In this document: positions 18,521 to 27,495 of the stretch, one piece after another
Layout of the letters: each line of letters begins with the position of its first letter
Position numbering within the stretch: position 1 is the first letter of the stretch
Origin: an uncultured Bacteroidota bacterium
GTDB lineage: Bacteria; Bacteroidota; Bacteroidia; Bacteroidales; F082
Reading direction: 5' to 3'
DNA: 64,000 nucleotides
NCBI GenBank assembly: GCA_903957365.1
Contig: CAJBPB010000179.1
Location: 1-64,000, forward strand
Made by a program: the position numbers and the translations under genes
The notes under the pieces: generated by a model
Databases searched by the model: none
What the model was told of the DNA's origin: nothing
What the model saw: only the letters and a program-made list of their open reading frames with translations

Positions 18521-18534
18521 TCAGTGTATATTTA

Positions 18535-18765
18535 TTAAGGAACAGGATCATAACCACTACCGCCCCAGGGATTACATGATGCGATTCGTTTGACGCTCAG
18601 CCAGCTACCTTTTATTGCGCCATGTTTGTGCAACGCTTCAATGCTGTAGTTTGAGCACGTTGGCGTATAACGACACGACCGACCGATAAAGGGCGATAAA
18701 GTGTATTGATAGATGCGCACCAAAAGAACCAGCAACAGAGCCGGAAGTTGTATTACGAACTTCAT
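18535..18765 (-). CDS. yidD: Membrane protein insertion efficiency factor YidD (76 aa)
   Basis: Small protein with the family hallmark [15 protein letters not shown] and a C-terminal [13 protein letters not shown]. It is thought to aid YidC/Sec insertion at the inner membrane. Its ATG shares one base with the rnpA stop (TAATG), showing translational coupling. Bacteroidota often keep rnpA and yidD together; rpmH is not adjacent here. Confidence 0.95.
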   Translation of the reverse strand: MKFVIQLPALLLVLLVRIYQYTLSPFIGRSCRYTPTCSNYSIEALHKHGAIKGSWLSVKRIASCNPWGGSGYDPVP

Positions 18766-19142
18766 TATTCTTTTTCTTTGATTAAACGTTGTAAAATTAG
18801 AATTATTTTAAGCGTTATCTCTTTATACGTGAGAATTGTCTTGGATGCATAAACAAGCGCTACGTCCAGATAAACAGATGTTTCTTCCAGTTTCTCAAGG
18901 GCTTCGTTTTTATTCAGCCTCCATGCTTCACGTGTAAGTCGTTTTATGCGGTTGCGGTCGACTGCTTTTTTAAAATTCCTTTTCGGGACAGTGATTAATA
19001 AACGTAAATTACTGTCTGTCGGACTATTGTTTTTATGAATCAAAACTTTGAAAGGATAAATAAAGCTATTATTTCCCTTTTTAAAAAGTTCTCCTACAGC
19101 TTTTTTTCCTGATAATCGTTCTTTCTTTGGGAATTTATGCAA
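18765..19142 (-). CDS. rnpA: Ribonuclease P protein component (125 aa)
   Basis: The basic RnpA fold, with the family motif near residues 55-80 ([23 protein letters not shown], shortened to its RNRIKR core). It binds the P RNA to process tRNA 5' ends. A perfect -7 element lies about 24 bases upstream. The RNA partner rnpB is also in this window, at about 23.8 kb. Confidence 0.95.
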   Translation of the reverse strand: MHKFPKKERLSGKKAVGELFKKGNNSFIYPFKVLIHKNNSPTDSNLRLLITVPKRNFKKAVDRNRIKRLTREAWRLNKNEALEKLEETSVYLDVALVYASKTILTYKEITLKIILILQRLIKEKE

Positions 19143-19165
19143 ATCCTGAAATGTTAATGACTTTG

Positions 19166-19173
19166 CAAATATA
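19166..19173 (-). promoter_or_regulatory. -7 element of the rnpA operon
   Basis: On the - strand this reads TATATTTG followed by C, a perfect TAnnTTTG match about 24 bases before the rnpA ATG. It would drive rnpA, yidD, the S41 protease and the ligase-like gene. Confidence 0.6.
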
Positions 19174-19251
19174 GGGTTTTAGTCACAGCGATGGTTTATG
19201 CTTATTCTGCCGGCCCTGATTATGAGTAAAGAAAATTCAGATATTTGCATC

Positions 19252-20124
19252 ATGAAAGTCCCGACAAACAGAATAAAGGATATTGTAAATCATTATGTTA
19301 ATGAGATTATACCCTTATATGGCAAGGAAGAAGCGACACAGTTGGTTTTGTTGTTGACTGAGCATTACTTTGGTATTGACCGTCTTAAACTCGCGGTAGA
19401 ACCAGATTTTCGGTTGACGGAATCAGAGTTGCTGACCATTCATTTTGCTGTTAAGGAACTTAAGCAGTACAAACCAGTCCAATATATTATAGGCCAATCG
19501 GAGTTTTTTGGCCGACATTATTTTGTTAATGAAGATGTGCTGATCCCAAGGCCAGAAACAGAACAGTTGGTGCAGCTGACAATTGATTCTATTTCGAAAA
19601 ACAAAAATTATAAACGAATTCTTGATGTCGGAACCGGTTCAGGCTGCATAGCGGTTTCATTGGCTTTAGAACTACCGGAAATTTCTGTTTCCGCATGTGA
19701 TATATCTGAAAAAGCCCTTGAAACAGCAAAAAAAAATGCGGATGCTTTGGATGCCGGCGTATCTTTTTTCGAATGTGATGTGATCCATTTCAACCAGGAT
19801 TTATTGCCTGAGTGGGATTTGATTGTGAGTAATCCTCCTTATGTCACTGAAAGTGATAAAAAGCAGATGCAGCAAAATGTGCTGGCCTGGGAACCACACC
19901 TTGCCTTGTTTGTTACGGACGAAGATCCGTTGATTTTTTACCGTTCAATAATTCAGTTTTCTACAGATCATCTTTCCATCGGTGGTTGTATATTGTTTGA
20001 AATCAATGAGTTATTTGGTAATCAACTTGTTAAATTGTTACAGGATAACCATTTTACTGATATTTCCATTCACCTAGATTTTCATAGTAATAACAGATTC
20101 ATTTCAGCTGTCAGAACTGCCTGA
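19252..20124 (+). CDS. prmC: Release factor glutamine N5-methyltransferase (290 aa)
   Basis: Methylates the Gln of the GGQ motif in peptide-chain release factors, using SAM. A helical N-terminal domain is followed by the methyltransferase core, with the SAM motif LDVGTGSGCIAVSLAL (about residue 125) and the catalytic NPPY (SNPPYVTESD, about 195). In-frame ATGs at 19198 and 19222 would add 18 or 10 residues. I prefer 19252 because family members start close to this point, but the choice is uncertain. The gene is divergent from rnpA and ends before a strong terminator. Confidence 0.92.
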   Translation: MKVPTNRIKDIVNHYVNEIIPLYGKEEATQLVLLLTEHYFGIDRLKLAVEPDFRLTESELLTIHFAVKELKQYKPVQYIIGQSEFFGRHYFVNEDVLIPRPETEQLVQLTIDSISKNKNYKRILDVGTGSGCIAVSLALELPEISVSACDISEKALETAKKNADALDAGVSFFECDVIHFNQDLLPEWDLIVSNPPYVTESDKKQMQQNVLAWEPHLALFVTDEDPLIFYRSIIQFSTDHLSIGGCILFEINELFGNQLVKLLQDNHFTDISIHLDFHSNNRFISAVRTA

Positions 20125-20140
20125 AAAATGTTCCAAAAAA

Positions 20141-20172
20141 AAACACAACCTCTATCCCGGAGGTTGTGTTTT
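20141..20172. terminator. Bidirectional terminator between prmC and the prolyl oligopeptidase gene
   Basis: A 12-bp stem, AAACACAACCTC/GAGGTTGTGTTT, with a 7-base loop lies between convergent genes. It is flanked by an A run on the left and Ts on the right, so it can act in both directions. Confidence 0.85.
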
Positions 20173-20195
20173 ATCTTAAAAACCTTATTAAGTCT

Positions 20196-22316
20196 TTAGA
20201 ATTTTGGATTCATACCCAGATTGTACATAATGAAACTGTACATATCTGTATTTTCTTCTATCACTTTGGTTGTAGGTTTACCCGCACCATGTCCGGCTTT
20301 GGTTTCAATACGCACAATTACAGGGTTTTTACCTTCGTGCTTATCCTGTAACTCCGCCATGAATTTGAAAGTATGTGCCGGCACAACACGATCATCATGA
20401 TCGGCGGTGATTGCCATTGTTGCCGGATAACTCACCCCCTTTTTCAGGTTATGCAAGGGTGAATAGCCATACAGATAAGCGAACATTTCTTTGCTTTCAT
20501 CGCTTCTTCCGTAATCGCCAGCCCAGGCCCATCCAATCGTAAAATTCTGATAACGAAGCATGTCCATCACACCAACAACAGGAATCGCGACTTTAAACAG
20601 TTCCGGACGCTGTGTCATACATGCGCCAACAAGTAATCCGCCATTTGAACCACCCAGGATGGCAAGTTTCGAAGGATTTGTATATTTTTCATTGATGAGG
20701 TATTCGGCTGCACCAATAAAGTCATCGAAAACATTTTGTTTTTTCAACTTTGTCCCTTCCTGATGCCAAGCTTCTCCGTATTCACCACCACCTCTTAGAT
20801 TGACAGTGACATAAATTCCGCCTTGTTCAATAAATGGTATGCGTGAAATGCTGAATGTCGGGGTAAGGCTGATATTAAAACCACCATATCCATAAAGTAG
20901 CAACGGATTACTACCGTCTTTGACCAAACCTTTTTTATAGACTAAAAACATAGGAATTTTTGTTCCGTCCTTACTCTCAAAGAAAATCTGTTCAGTGACA
21001 AATTTTTCAGGATTGAAATCAACTCCACTTGCTGAATACACGGCAGAGGCATCGGTTGTTAAGTCATATTTGTAAATCGTTGTTGGAAAAGTGAAGGAGG
21101 TAAAACCATAAAAAGCAGTATTTTCACCTTTTTCACCACTGAATCCAGCCACCGTTCCAAGAGTTGGAAGCTGAAGCTCTTTGATCATTTTGCCATCATA
21201 GTCAAAGAAATACGCCTTTGTATTTGCATCGGCCAGGTACTCTGCATAAATTCTGTTGCCAACCAATGAAACCGATTCCATCACCTTGTCAGATTCGGCA
21301 AGAATGGTTTTCCAGTTTTCTTTGGAAGGATTTGAGAGATCAATCAGCACAAGTTTCTTGAGAGGTGCATGATCCGTTGTCACCAACAGTAACTGATTGT
21401 TCAGATGATCGACCACATTGTATTCAAATTCAAAACCTTCAGCAATTTTTTGAAAAGGTTTGTCCATTTCAGAAGTCTTTTTTACATAAAGGGCATTTCC
21501 ACTTGTTGATTCAGATTCACTTACTAATAGATATTCCTGATCTTCAGTAAGATATGCGTAAAAATTGCGCAATGGATTTACCTTGTCTTCGAAAATCAGT
21601 TTATCATCCGATTGGGCAGTACCAAGGGTATGGTAGAATGTCTTGTGAAACTGATTGCTTCCCGACAAAGCCTGTCCTTCAGCAGGAGCGTCATAAGAAC
21701 TGTAATAGAAACCATTTTTATACCATGAAATACCTGAAAATTTCACCCAGTGAATCGAATCTTTCAACATGGTACGACTTTCGATTTCCATCACACATAT
21801 TTCGTTCCAGTCACTGCCACCGCGAGAGATGGAATAACCCAGGTATTTTGCGTCCGGCGAAACGCTTGTACCACCCAAAGCGATGGTGCCGTCTGCTGAT
21901 AAGTTGTTGGGATCAAACAGCAAGGTTGGTTCTGCATCGAGACTATTTCTCATATACAATACGCTTTGGTTCTGCATGCCATCATTTTTGAAAAAGAAAT
22001 ATTTGTCTCCTTTTTTGAATGGCACACCCAGTTTTGGATAATTCCATATTTTTTCCAAACGACTTTTGAGCGCATCTCTGAATTCAATTTCTTTCAGATA
22101 ATCGTTTGTGACATTGTTTTGTGCAGCAACCCATGCAGCTGTTTCAGGAGAATTGTCATCTTCGAGCCAGCGGTATGGGTCCTGAATGGTTGTTTCAAAA
22201 TAAACATCCGACACATTTCCTTTTGTGGTTTCCGGATATTTTAACTCTTCATTCTGCCCATAAACTGATGATAATGAAACAATTGCCAACGTCATTATAA
22301 AAGATATTTTTTTCAT
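20196..22316 (-). CDS. Prolyl oligopeptidase, S9A family (706 aa)
   Basis: Cleaves after proline in short peptides. The signal peptide (about 1-20) predicts a periplasmic enzyme. The N-terminal propeller begins with the conserved DPYRWLED and the C-terminal alpha/beta hydrolase domain follows. The catalytic residues are Ser in GGSNGG (about 557), Asp in DHDDRV (about 641) and His in GHGAGKP (about 677). The length is normal for the family. A near-perfect promoter lies just upstream. Confidence 0.95.
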   Translation of the reverse strand: MKKISFIMTLAIVSLSSVYGQNEELKYPETTKGNVSDVYFETTIQDPYRWLEDDNSPETAAWVAAQNNVTNDYLKEIEFRDALKSRLEKIWNYPKLGVPFKKGDKYFFFKNDGMQNQSVLYMRNSLDAEPTLLFDPNNLSADGTIALGGTSVSPDAKYLGYSISRGGSDWNEICVMEIESRTMLKDSIHWVKFSGISWYKNGFYYSSYDAPAEGQALSGSNQFHKTFYHTLGTAQSDDKLIFEDKVNPLRNFYAYLTEDQEYLLVSESESTSGNALYVKKTSEMDKPFQKIAEGFEFEYNVVDHLNNQLLLVTTDHAPLKKLVLIDLSNPSKENWKTILAESDKVMESVSLVGNRIYAEYLADANTKAYFFDYDGKMIKELQLPTLGTVAGFSGEKGENTAFYGFTSFTFPTTIYKYDLTTDASAVYSASGVDFNPEKFVTEQIFFESKDGTKIPMFLVYKKGLVKDGSNPLLLYGYGGFNISLTPTFSISRIPFIEQGGIYVTVNLRGGGEYGEAWHQEGTKLKKQNVFDDFIGAAEYLINEKYTNPSKLAILGGSNGGLLVGACMTQRPELFKVAIPVVGVMDMLRYQNFTIGWAWAGDYGRSDESKEMFAYLYGYSPLHNLKKGVSYPATMAITADHDDRVVPAHTFKFMAELQDKHEGKNPVIVRIETKAGHGAGKPTTKVIEENTDMYSFIMYNLGMNPKF

Positions 22317-22335
22317 AAGGTATTATTTTATCAGG

Positions 22336-22366
22336 CAAATATACTGAATTGCCATTGCACTGCAAA
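22336..22366 (-). promoter_or_regulatory. Promoter of the prolyl oligopeptidase gene
   Basis: On the - strand: TTTG (22366-22363), 19 bases, then TATATTTG (22343-22336). This is one of the best full matches to the Bacteroidota promoter in the window, about 20 bases before the ATG. Confidence 0.75.
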
Positions 22367-22373
22367 GGAGTTT

Positions 22374-23744
22374 CTATGCTTTGTCGTTGGTTTGATTTTC
22401 CAATCCGGCTTTAGACTTAACCACACTTTTTGTTCTCCATTTTCCACTTTTATAATAAAGATAAGAGAAGGAAGCACCAATGGCCCAGGCAAAAGGAATT
22501 CCCCACCAGATACCAATCGGCCCATACCAGTTTGAAAGCATATAGGAAATTGGAATACGAATAACCCAAAGTGCAAACAAGGTAATAAACATTGGAATTA
22601 CAGTGTCACCAGCTCCACGCAATACACCATGGTAAACAAACATTGTTGAAAATAAAATATAAAACGTGCTCACAATCAACAGGTAATGTATTCCAGCATC
22701 AACAACTGCAGCATCTGTTGTGAACATCATCATTATTTGTCTTGAAAACAGCCATGTAATTATCGTTACAGAAACTGAAATAAGGGCGGTCATTTTCAGC
22801 GTGGCGACCAAACCGGCTTTCACCCGATCCTGTTTGTTGGCTCCAATATTCTGTCCAACAAATGACGACAAGGCGGCTGAAAAATTCATCGCTGGCAAAC
22901 TCGCGAATGAATCGATACGCAAAGCCACTGAATAGGCTGCTATGATGGTTGTTCCAAACATATTCACAACTTTGTAAAGGGCAAGCATTCCCAAAGCTAC
23001 AAAAGTCTGTTGCAAACCAGTCGGGATGCCAATCTGAATGCTTTTTTTAAAAATAGCAGTATCAAAACGCATACTGAAGAAATTGAACCGGAGCAGAGGA
23101 TGTGTCAGATGTAAATACCAGATAAGAGTAATAAACGCACCAGCCTGAGATATCACTGTGGCGATAGCAACACTTTCGATTCCCCATCCGAATTTTACTA
23201 TAAAAACAATGTCAAGGACAATATTTACAAGCACCGAAATCACGAGGAAATAAAGCGGGGTTTTGGAGTCACCTAATCCACGCAGTATTGCTGTTGTGCC
23301 TTGAAATCCGAAAAAGAAAATAAATCCTCCAGCGTAGAGGTTGAAAAATGTAACAGCCTGAGGTATAATATCTTCTGGCAGATCAATCAATCTGAAAATA
23401 TACTCGCTCGTGAAAATTCCGATTACCGTAATTACAATAGAAGTAATGAAAAGAAAAATATACATTGTTTCAATTGACTTCCGCACCTGTACAAGGTTTT
23501 TAGCACCATAAAACTGGGATATTACAACCGTTACACCAATGGAAACGCCAATGATGAGAGCAATCAACGTAAAAATCAACGGGAAACTTGCTCCGACAGC
23601 TGCCAAAGCTTCATTTCCGAGATACCGGCCAACAATTACGCTGTCAACAACATTGTATAATTGTTGGAATACATTTCCAATAAGCATCGGTATTGTAAAA
23701 CTGAGTATTAATTTTCCTTCGTTTCCGACGGTTAAATCTTTCAT
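22374..23744 (-). CDS. MATE-family efflux transporter (456 aa)
   Basis: Twelve hydrophobic helices with the two-fold MATE arrangement. The N-terminus has the typical EGKLILSFTIPMLIGNVFQQLYN pattern (core LIGNVFQQLYN) and IVGRYLG. The family exports drugs or organic cations using Na+ or H+ gradients; the substrate cannot be told here. A -7 element (TATTTTTG on the - strand, 23783-23776) lies about 32 bases upstream. Confidence 0.93.
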   Translation of the reverse strand: MKDLTVGNEGKLILSFTIPMLIGNVFQQLYNVVDSVIVGRYLGNEALAAVGASFPLIFTLIALIIGVSIGVTVVISQFYGAKNLVQVRKSIETMYIFLFITSIVITVIGIFTSEYIFRLIDLPEDIIPQAVTFFNLYAGGFIFFFGFQGTTAILRGLGDSKTPLYFLVISVLVNIVLDIVFIVKFGWGIESVAIATVISQAGAFITLIWYLHLTHPLLRFNFFSMRFDTAIFKKSIQIGIPTGLQQTFVALGMLALYKVVNMFGTTIIAAYSVALRIDSFASLPAMNFSAALSSFVGQNIGANKQDRVKAGLVATLKMTALISVSVTIITWLFSRQIMMMFTTDAAVVDAGIHYLLIVSTFYILFSTMFVYHGVLRGAGDTVIPMFITLFALWVIRIPISYMLSNWYGPIGIWWGIPFAWAIGASFSYLYYKSGKWRTKSVVKSKAGLENQTNDKA

Positions 23745-23814
23745 AAAAAGAAGAGTGAATGTTCAAAATATCAGGCAAAAATAGGTAAAAGCAGGTTCAA
23801 GGGCGTTTTATATG

Positions 23815-23822
23815 TATTTTTG
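23815..23822 (+). promoter_or_regulatory. -7 element of rnpB
   Basis: TATTTTTG, a perfect TAnnTTTG match, ends 6-7 bases before the predicted 5' end of the RNase P RNA. The MATE -7 element lies back to back at 23776-23783 on the other strand. Confidence 0.7.
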
Positions 23823-23828
23823 CACGCA

Positions 23829-24206
23829 CGAAACATCGGCTGTCGCGGAAGCTGTAAGGCTTACGAGGAAAGTCGGGACAGCGCAGAGCGCCATACTTCC
23901 TAACGGGAAGGGGCTTTTCCGGAAACAGGAAAGTCACAGAGAGTGCCACAGAAAATTACCGTCTCACTTTGGTGGGATAAGGGTGAAAACGTGAGGTAAG
24001 AGCTCACGCTGCCGGGAGGTAACTTCGGGCAGGGGTAAACCTTATGGGCTGCAAGGCCAAATATGCCGGCGAAAGTCACATTGTGACCGGAAAGATTGCT
24101 CGTCTGATGCCGGTGGGTAGGCTGCTAGAGTGGTTTGGTGACGAACCACCCAGATAAATGACAGTCATCTGCTTTTGCAGAGACAGAATCCCGCTTAGGA
24201 TGTTAG
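23829..24206 (+). ncRNA. rnpB: RNase P RNA (class A)
   Basis: Catalytic RNA of RNase P. Conserved blocks are visible: the 5' core gaggaaagtcgggaca near 23870, ggtaaaccttatgggctgcaag-like P8-P10 sequence near 24035 (core GGGCTGCAAGG), and the 3' core AGATAAATGACAGTC near 24155 with acagaatcccgcttag. P1 can be drawn by pairing AACATC (23832-23837) with GATGTT (24199-24204), which sets the ends. The first core reads GTCGGGACA rather than the usual GTCCGGGC, a small lineage variation. A promoter precedes and a hairpin terminator follows. Confidence 0.93.
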
Positions 24207-24208
24207 TG

Positions 24209-24249
24209 AAGAATCCGTGGTGCGCAAGCCCTGCGGATTCTTGGTTTTA
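24209..24249 (+). terminator. Terminator of rnpB
   Basis: The stem AAGAATCCG (24209-24217)/CGGATTCTT (24234-24242) is followed by GGTTTT, directly after the 3' end of the RNase P RNA. Confidence 0.75.
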
Positions 24250-24389
24250 TGGGTTTTGAAAATTCATGCACCTTTGCCTTCTGCAATATTTTGATTTAGT
24301 AACCGTTTTGCTGATGATCGAAAAATACATTTGTTCATGGTAAATAGCAATGAATACGTAACTTCGCAAAATAATAATAAACTGATAGA

Positions 24390-27300
24390 ATGAACGGGTC
24401 GAGAATACTTAACATGCTGATAATTAATTTCATGACTGTGCTTTCATTGCAAGTTTATTCTCAAAAAACAATCTTTTTTGACACACCTGAGACTACTTTT
24501 CGTCAATCTGTTCAATTGTTTGAGAAACAGCAATATGCCGCTGCTCAAAAGGGATTTGAAGAATTCAGATCGCAGCTGACAAACTCAGAATCACAGGATT
24601 ATGTTGATGCTTCCTATTATGAGGCTGTTTGCGCACTTTATCTTAACCAGCCCGATGCAACCAGTAAAATATTGCGCTTCAATGAAGTCTATCCGGCAAG
24701 CAAATGGATGCCACGGATGAAATTTCTGACAGCAAAGTCATTGTTTGATCAGAACAAAATGAAAGAAGCAAGTGAAGCGTTTAAATCAATAGATATCAAA
24801 ACTTTATCTCAGGAAGAACAAGTTGAATATTCTTATAAACTGGGCTATTGCCTGATGCAGGAAGGAAAACTGGAAGATGCTATGAAAAATTACGAGGTAT
24901 CAGCCGGAAATGAGAACCCTTTTCAGGTCGCTTCAATCTATTATATTGCCCATATAAATTATCTGAATGGTAATTATGAGGAAGCCTCAAAGGGTTTTTC
25001 ATCTGTAAAGAATGACAAGCAATTCGCTAAAATTATTCCTGTTTATGAAATGCAGATAGATTATCAATCAGGTAATTATGAACAGATTATTGCCGATGGT
25101 GAAAAAGTAATGCAATTGGTTGAAACACGTCGTAAACCTGAAATTGCACGTATTATTGCCGATGCCTGTTACCGTAAAAAGGATTACGCAAACGCGCTTG
25201 TTTATTATGCCCAGAGTGAAAAAGGAGGAAGCCGGTTTATGGGCAGGGAAGATCAGTATCAATCAGCAATCTGCCGTTACAAAACCGGAGCATTCAACGA
25301 AGCAATTATCAGCTTTCAAAAGGTTGTAAAACAGGATGATGCGCTCACGCAGAACGCATATTATTATCTTGGGCATTGTTACATCGAAACAAAACAGCCT
25401 GAATTTGCCCGCAATGCCTTTCTGGCTGCCCACAAATCTGATTTTGACAAGGGTGTGAGTGAAGATGCATTATTTAATTATGTACAAATGACACTGCAAT
25501 CGCCGCCCAGTATTTTCGATGAATCTCTGCCATTACTCGAAAAATATCTGGAAGGAGATGGAAAACGAAAAGATGAAGCCAGAGAATATATTGTGAAACT
25601 CTATCTGCATTCACGCAATTATGAAGCCGCACTCTCCTCTCTTGAAAAGATGAAACTCCGCAAAGATGAGTTCCAGAAAGTGTATGAAAAACTCACCTTT
25701 TCGTTGGCGACAGAATATTATACAAAAGGTGACTATCTGAAAGCTGTAGATTATTATTCCAGACTCCAATCTTCAAAAACTGATAATCAACTGGCGGCCA
25801 AATCAGTGTTCTGGACAGCAGAATCCTATTTCAGGGAAAAGAATTATTGGGCTGCTCAAAAGTATTACAAGCAATTTGTTTCAATGCGTGATGCCTCGAA
25901 ACTGGATATTTATCCGCTTGCATTTTATGGAATCGGTTACACATTTTTCGAACAGAAAGAATACGCGTCGGCCTTACCATCATTCAGACAATTTATTGAA
26001 ACTCCCTACCTGAAAGATCAGAAAATAATTGCAGATGCGCGTTTGCGGGCTGCCGATTGCTATTTTATCGCAAAAAATTATAAACAGGCCGCTGAGGCTT
26101 ATGATGCGGTTGTGAAGGCGAAAAAAAGTGAAATTGATTATGCGCTCTATCAGAAAGCACTGTGTTTGGGTGCTTTGGGGAATTATTCAGAAAAGACGGT
26201 CGTTTTGGATCAACTGATTAAAACAAATTCAAAATCAGGTTATTATGATGATGCATTATACGATCTGGCTTCTACGAATCTGGTTTTAGACGATAAACGG
26301 GCTGCTATTGCAAATTATACAAAGCTATTTAACGAACGGCCACGTTCTGAATTTGCCAGAGAAGCACTCGTCAAAACCGGATTGATTTACTATAACAATA
26401 ACCAGAACGACCTTGCGATTACAACCTTAAAAAGAGTAGTCGAAAATTATCCGGGTTCTGATGAATCAAGAGAAGCATTGAATACTTTACGAAGTATATA
26501 TATGGAAATGAATCAATTGCAGGAATATTTTTCTTATGTCAGCAAAAAGGGCGTTCAGAACGAAAGTATCAGTGAACAGGATTCTCTGGCCTTTGCCATG
26601 TCAGAGAGTTTTTATGAACAGGCTAAATATTCTGAAGCGCAAAAGGCATTTGAATCTTATTTATCAAATTATCCTGATGGGGCCTATTTGCTGCAGTCGA
26701 ATTACTTTCTGGCAAAATGTCTGCTTCGTGAAAATTATTTTGACAAAGCCATTGTAAATATTCAATATGTACTTGATTTTCAAGATAATCAATATACCGA
26801 TGAATTGCTTTTAATTGCTGCGCGTAACTATTATGACAGGCAACAATTCAAAGAAGCCGGAAATTATTATCAACGTTTATACACCATTGCAGATCAACCA
26901 TTGATCAAAATGGAAGCGTTGGAAGGTAAAATGAAAAGCAGTTACTTTACAGGGGACTATGAAGGTGCCATCGAATCAGCAAAATTATTGCTTGGAGCAG
27001 AGAATACTACATCTAATCAATTGATTCAGGCACATTTTATCTCCGGAAAATCGATGTTTGAGCAGAGAAACTGGAATGATTCAAAAATTGAACTGACATC
27101 CGTGACAAACAATGATAAAGGAAGTTATGGCGCTGAATCAAAGTATTTTCTTGCAAAAATTTCATTTGAAAATACCCGTTATGATGAAGCTAAAACGCTG
27201 ATTTTCGATCTATCCGACAAATACAGCGCCTTCGATTATTGGGTTGCCAAAGGTTTTATACTGTTATCAGATATTTACGTGAAAGAAGACAATGTTTTCC

Positions 27301-27392
27301 AGGCGAAAGAAACGCTTAAAAGTATCGTGGAAAATTACAAAGGAGAAGATTTGCGAAAAGAGGCAAAGGATAAATTATCAGGTTTGAAATAA
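24390..27392 (+). CDS. Secreted tetratricopeptide-repeat protein (1000 aa)
   Basis: A signal segment (about 1-24) is followed almost entirely by TPR-like helical pairs. There are many A-x-x-x-F/Y and Y-Y-A-Q/Y-Y-K-Q-F type units (for example YSEAQKAFESYLSNYPDGAY and YDKAL-like positions), perhaps 15-20 repeats. TPR arrays are scaffolds for protein complexes. The gene is followed 103 bases later by an outer-membrane barrel gene and then gyrB, a pairing I associate with Bacteroidota genomes. A TAACTTCG element (24359-24366), one base from TAnnTTTG, precedes the ATG by about 23 bases. Confidence 0.8.
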   Translation: MNGSRILNMLIINFMTVLSLQVYSQKTIFFDTPETTFRQSVQLFEKQQYAAAQKGFEEFRSQLTNSESQDYVDASYYEAVCALYLNQPDATSKILRFNEVYPASKWMPRMKFLTAKSLFDQNKMKEASEAFKSIDIKTLSQEEQVEYSYKLGYCLMQEGKLEDAMKNYEVSAGNENPFQVASIYYIAHINYLNGNYEEASKGFSSVKNDKQFAKIIPVYEMQIDYQSGNYEQIIADGEKVMQLVETRRKPEIARIIADACYRKKDYANALVYYAQSEKGGSRFMGREDQYQSAICRYKTGAFNEAIISFQKVVKQDDALTQNAYYYLGHCYIETKQPEFARNAFLAAHKSDFDKGVSEDALFNYVQMTLQSPPSIFDESLPLLEKYLEGDGKRKDEAREYIVKLYLHSRNYEAALSSLEKMKLRKDEFQKVYEKLTFSLATEYYTKGDYLKAVDYYSRLQSSKTDNQLAAKSVFWTAESYFREKNYWAAQKYYKQFVSMRDASKLDIYPLAFYGIGYTFFEQKEYASALPSFRQFIETPYLKDQKIIADARLRAADCYFIAKNYKQAAEAYDAVVKAKKSEIDYALYQKALCLGALGNYSEKTVVLDQLIKTNSKSGYYDDALYDLASTNLVLDDKRAAIANYTKLFNERPRSEFAREALVKTGLIYYNNNQNDLAITTLKRVVENYPGSDESREALNTLRSIYMEMNQLQEYFSYVSKKGVQNESISEQDSLAFAMSESFYEQAKYSEAQKAFESYLSNYPDGAYLLQSNYFLAKCLLRENYFDKAIVNIQYVLDFQDNQYTDELLLIAARNYYDRQQFKEAGNYYQRLYTIADQPLIKMEALEGKMKSSYFTGDYEGAIESAKLLLGAENTTSNQLIQAHFISGKSMFEQRNWNDSKIELTSVTNNDKGSYGAESKYFLAKISFENTRYDEAKTLIFDLSDKYSAFDYWVAKGFILLSDIYVKEDNVFQAKETLKSIVENYKGEDLRKEAKDKLSGLK

Positions 27393-27495
27393 ACGGGTGA
27401 AAGAAAACAGTAAGATGATTGTTTCACACTTATCAAAAACAGAAATCAGAATTTGTATATTTTGCTTAACAAATGAATGAGAAGAAAACTAATCT

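Noticed and set aside
23829-24206. tmRNA or a riboswitch for the structured RNA near 24 kb
   Set aside because: The conserved AGATAAATGACAGTC and gaggaaagtc blocks and the P1 pairing are specific to RNase P RNA. No tag reading frame or tRNA-like ends are present.
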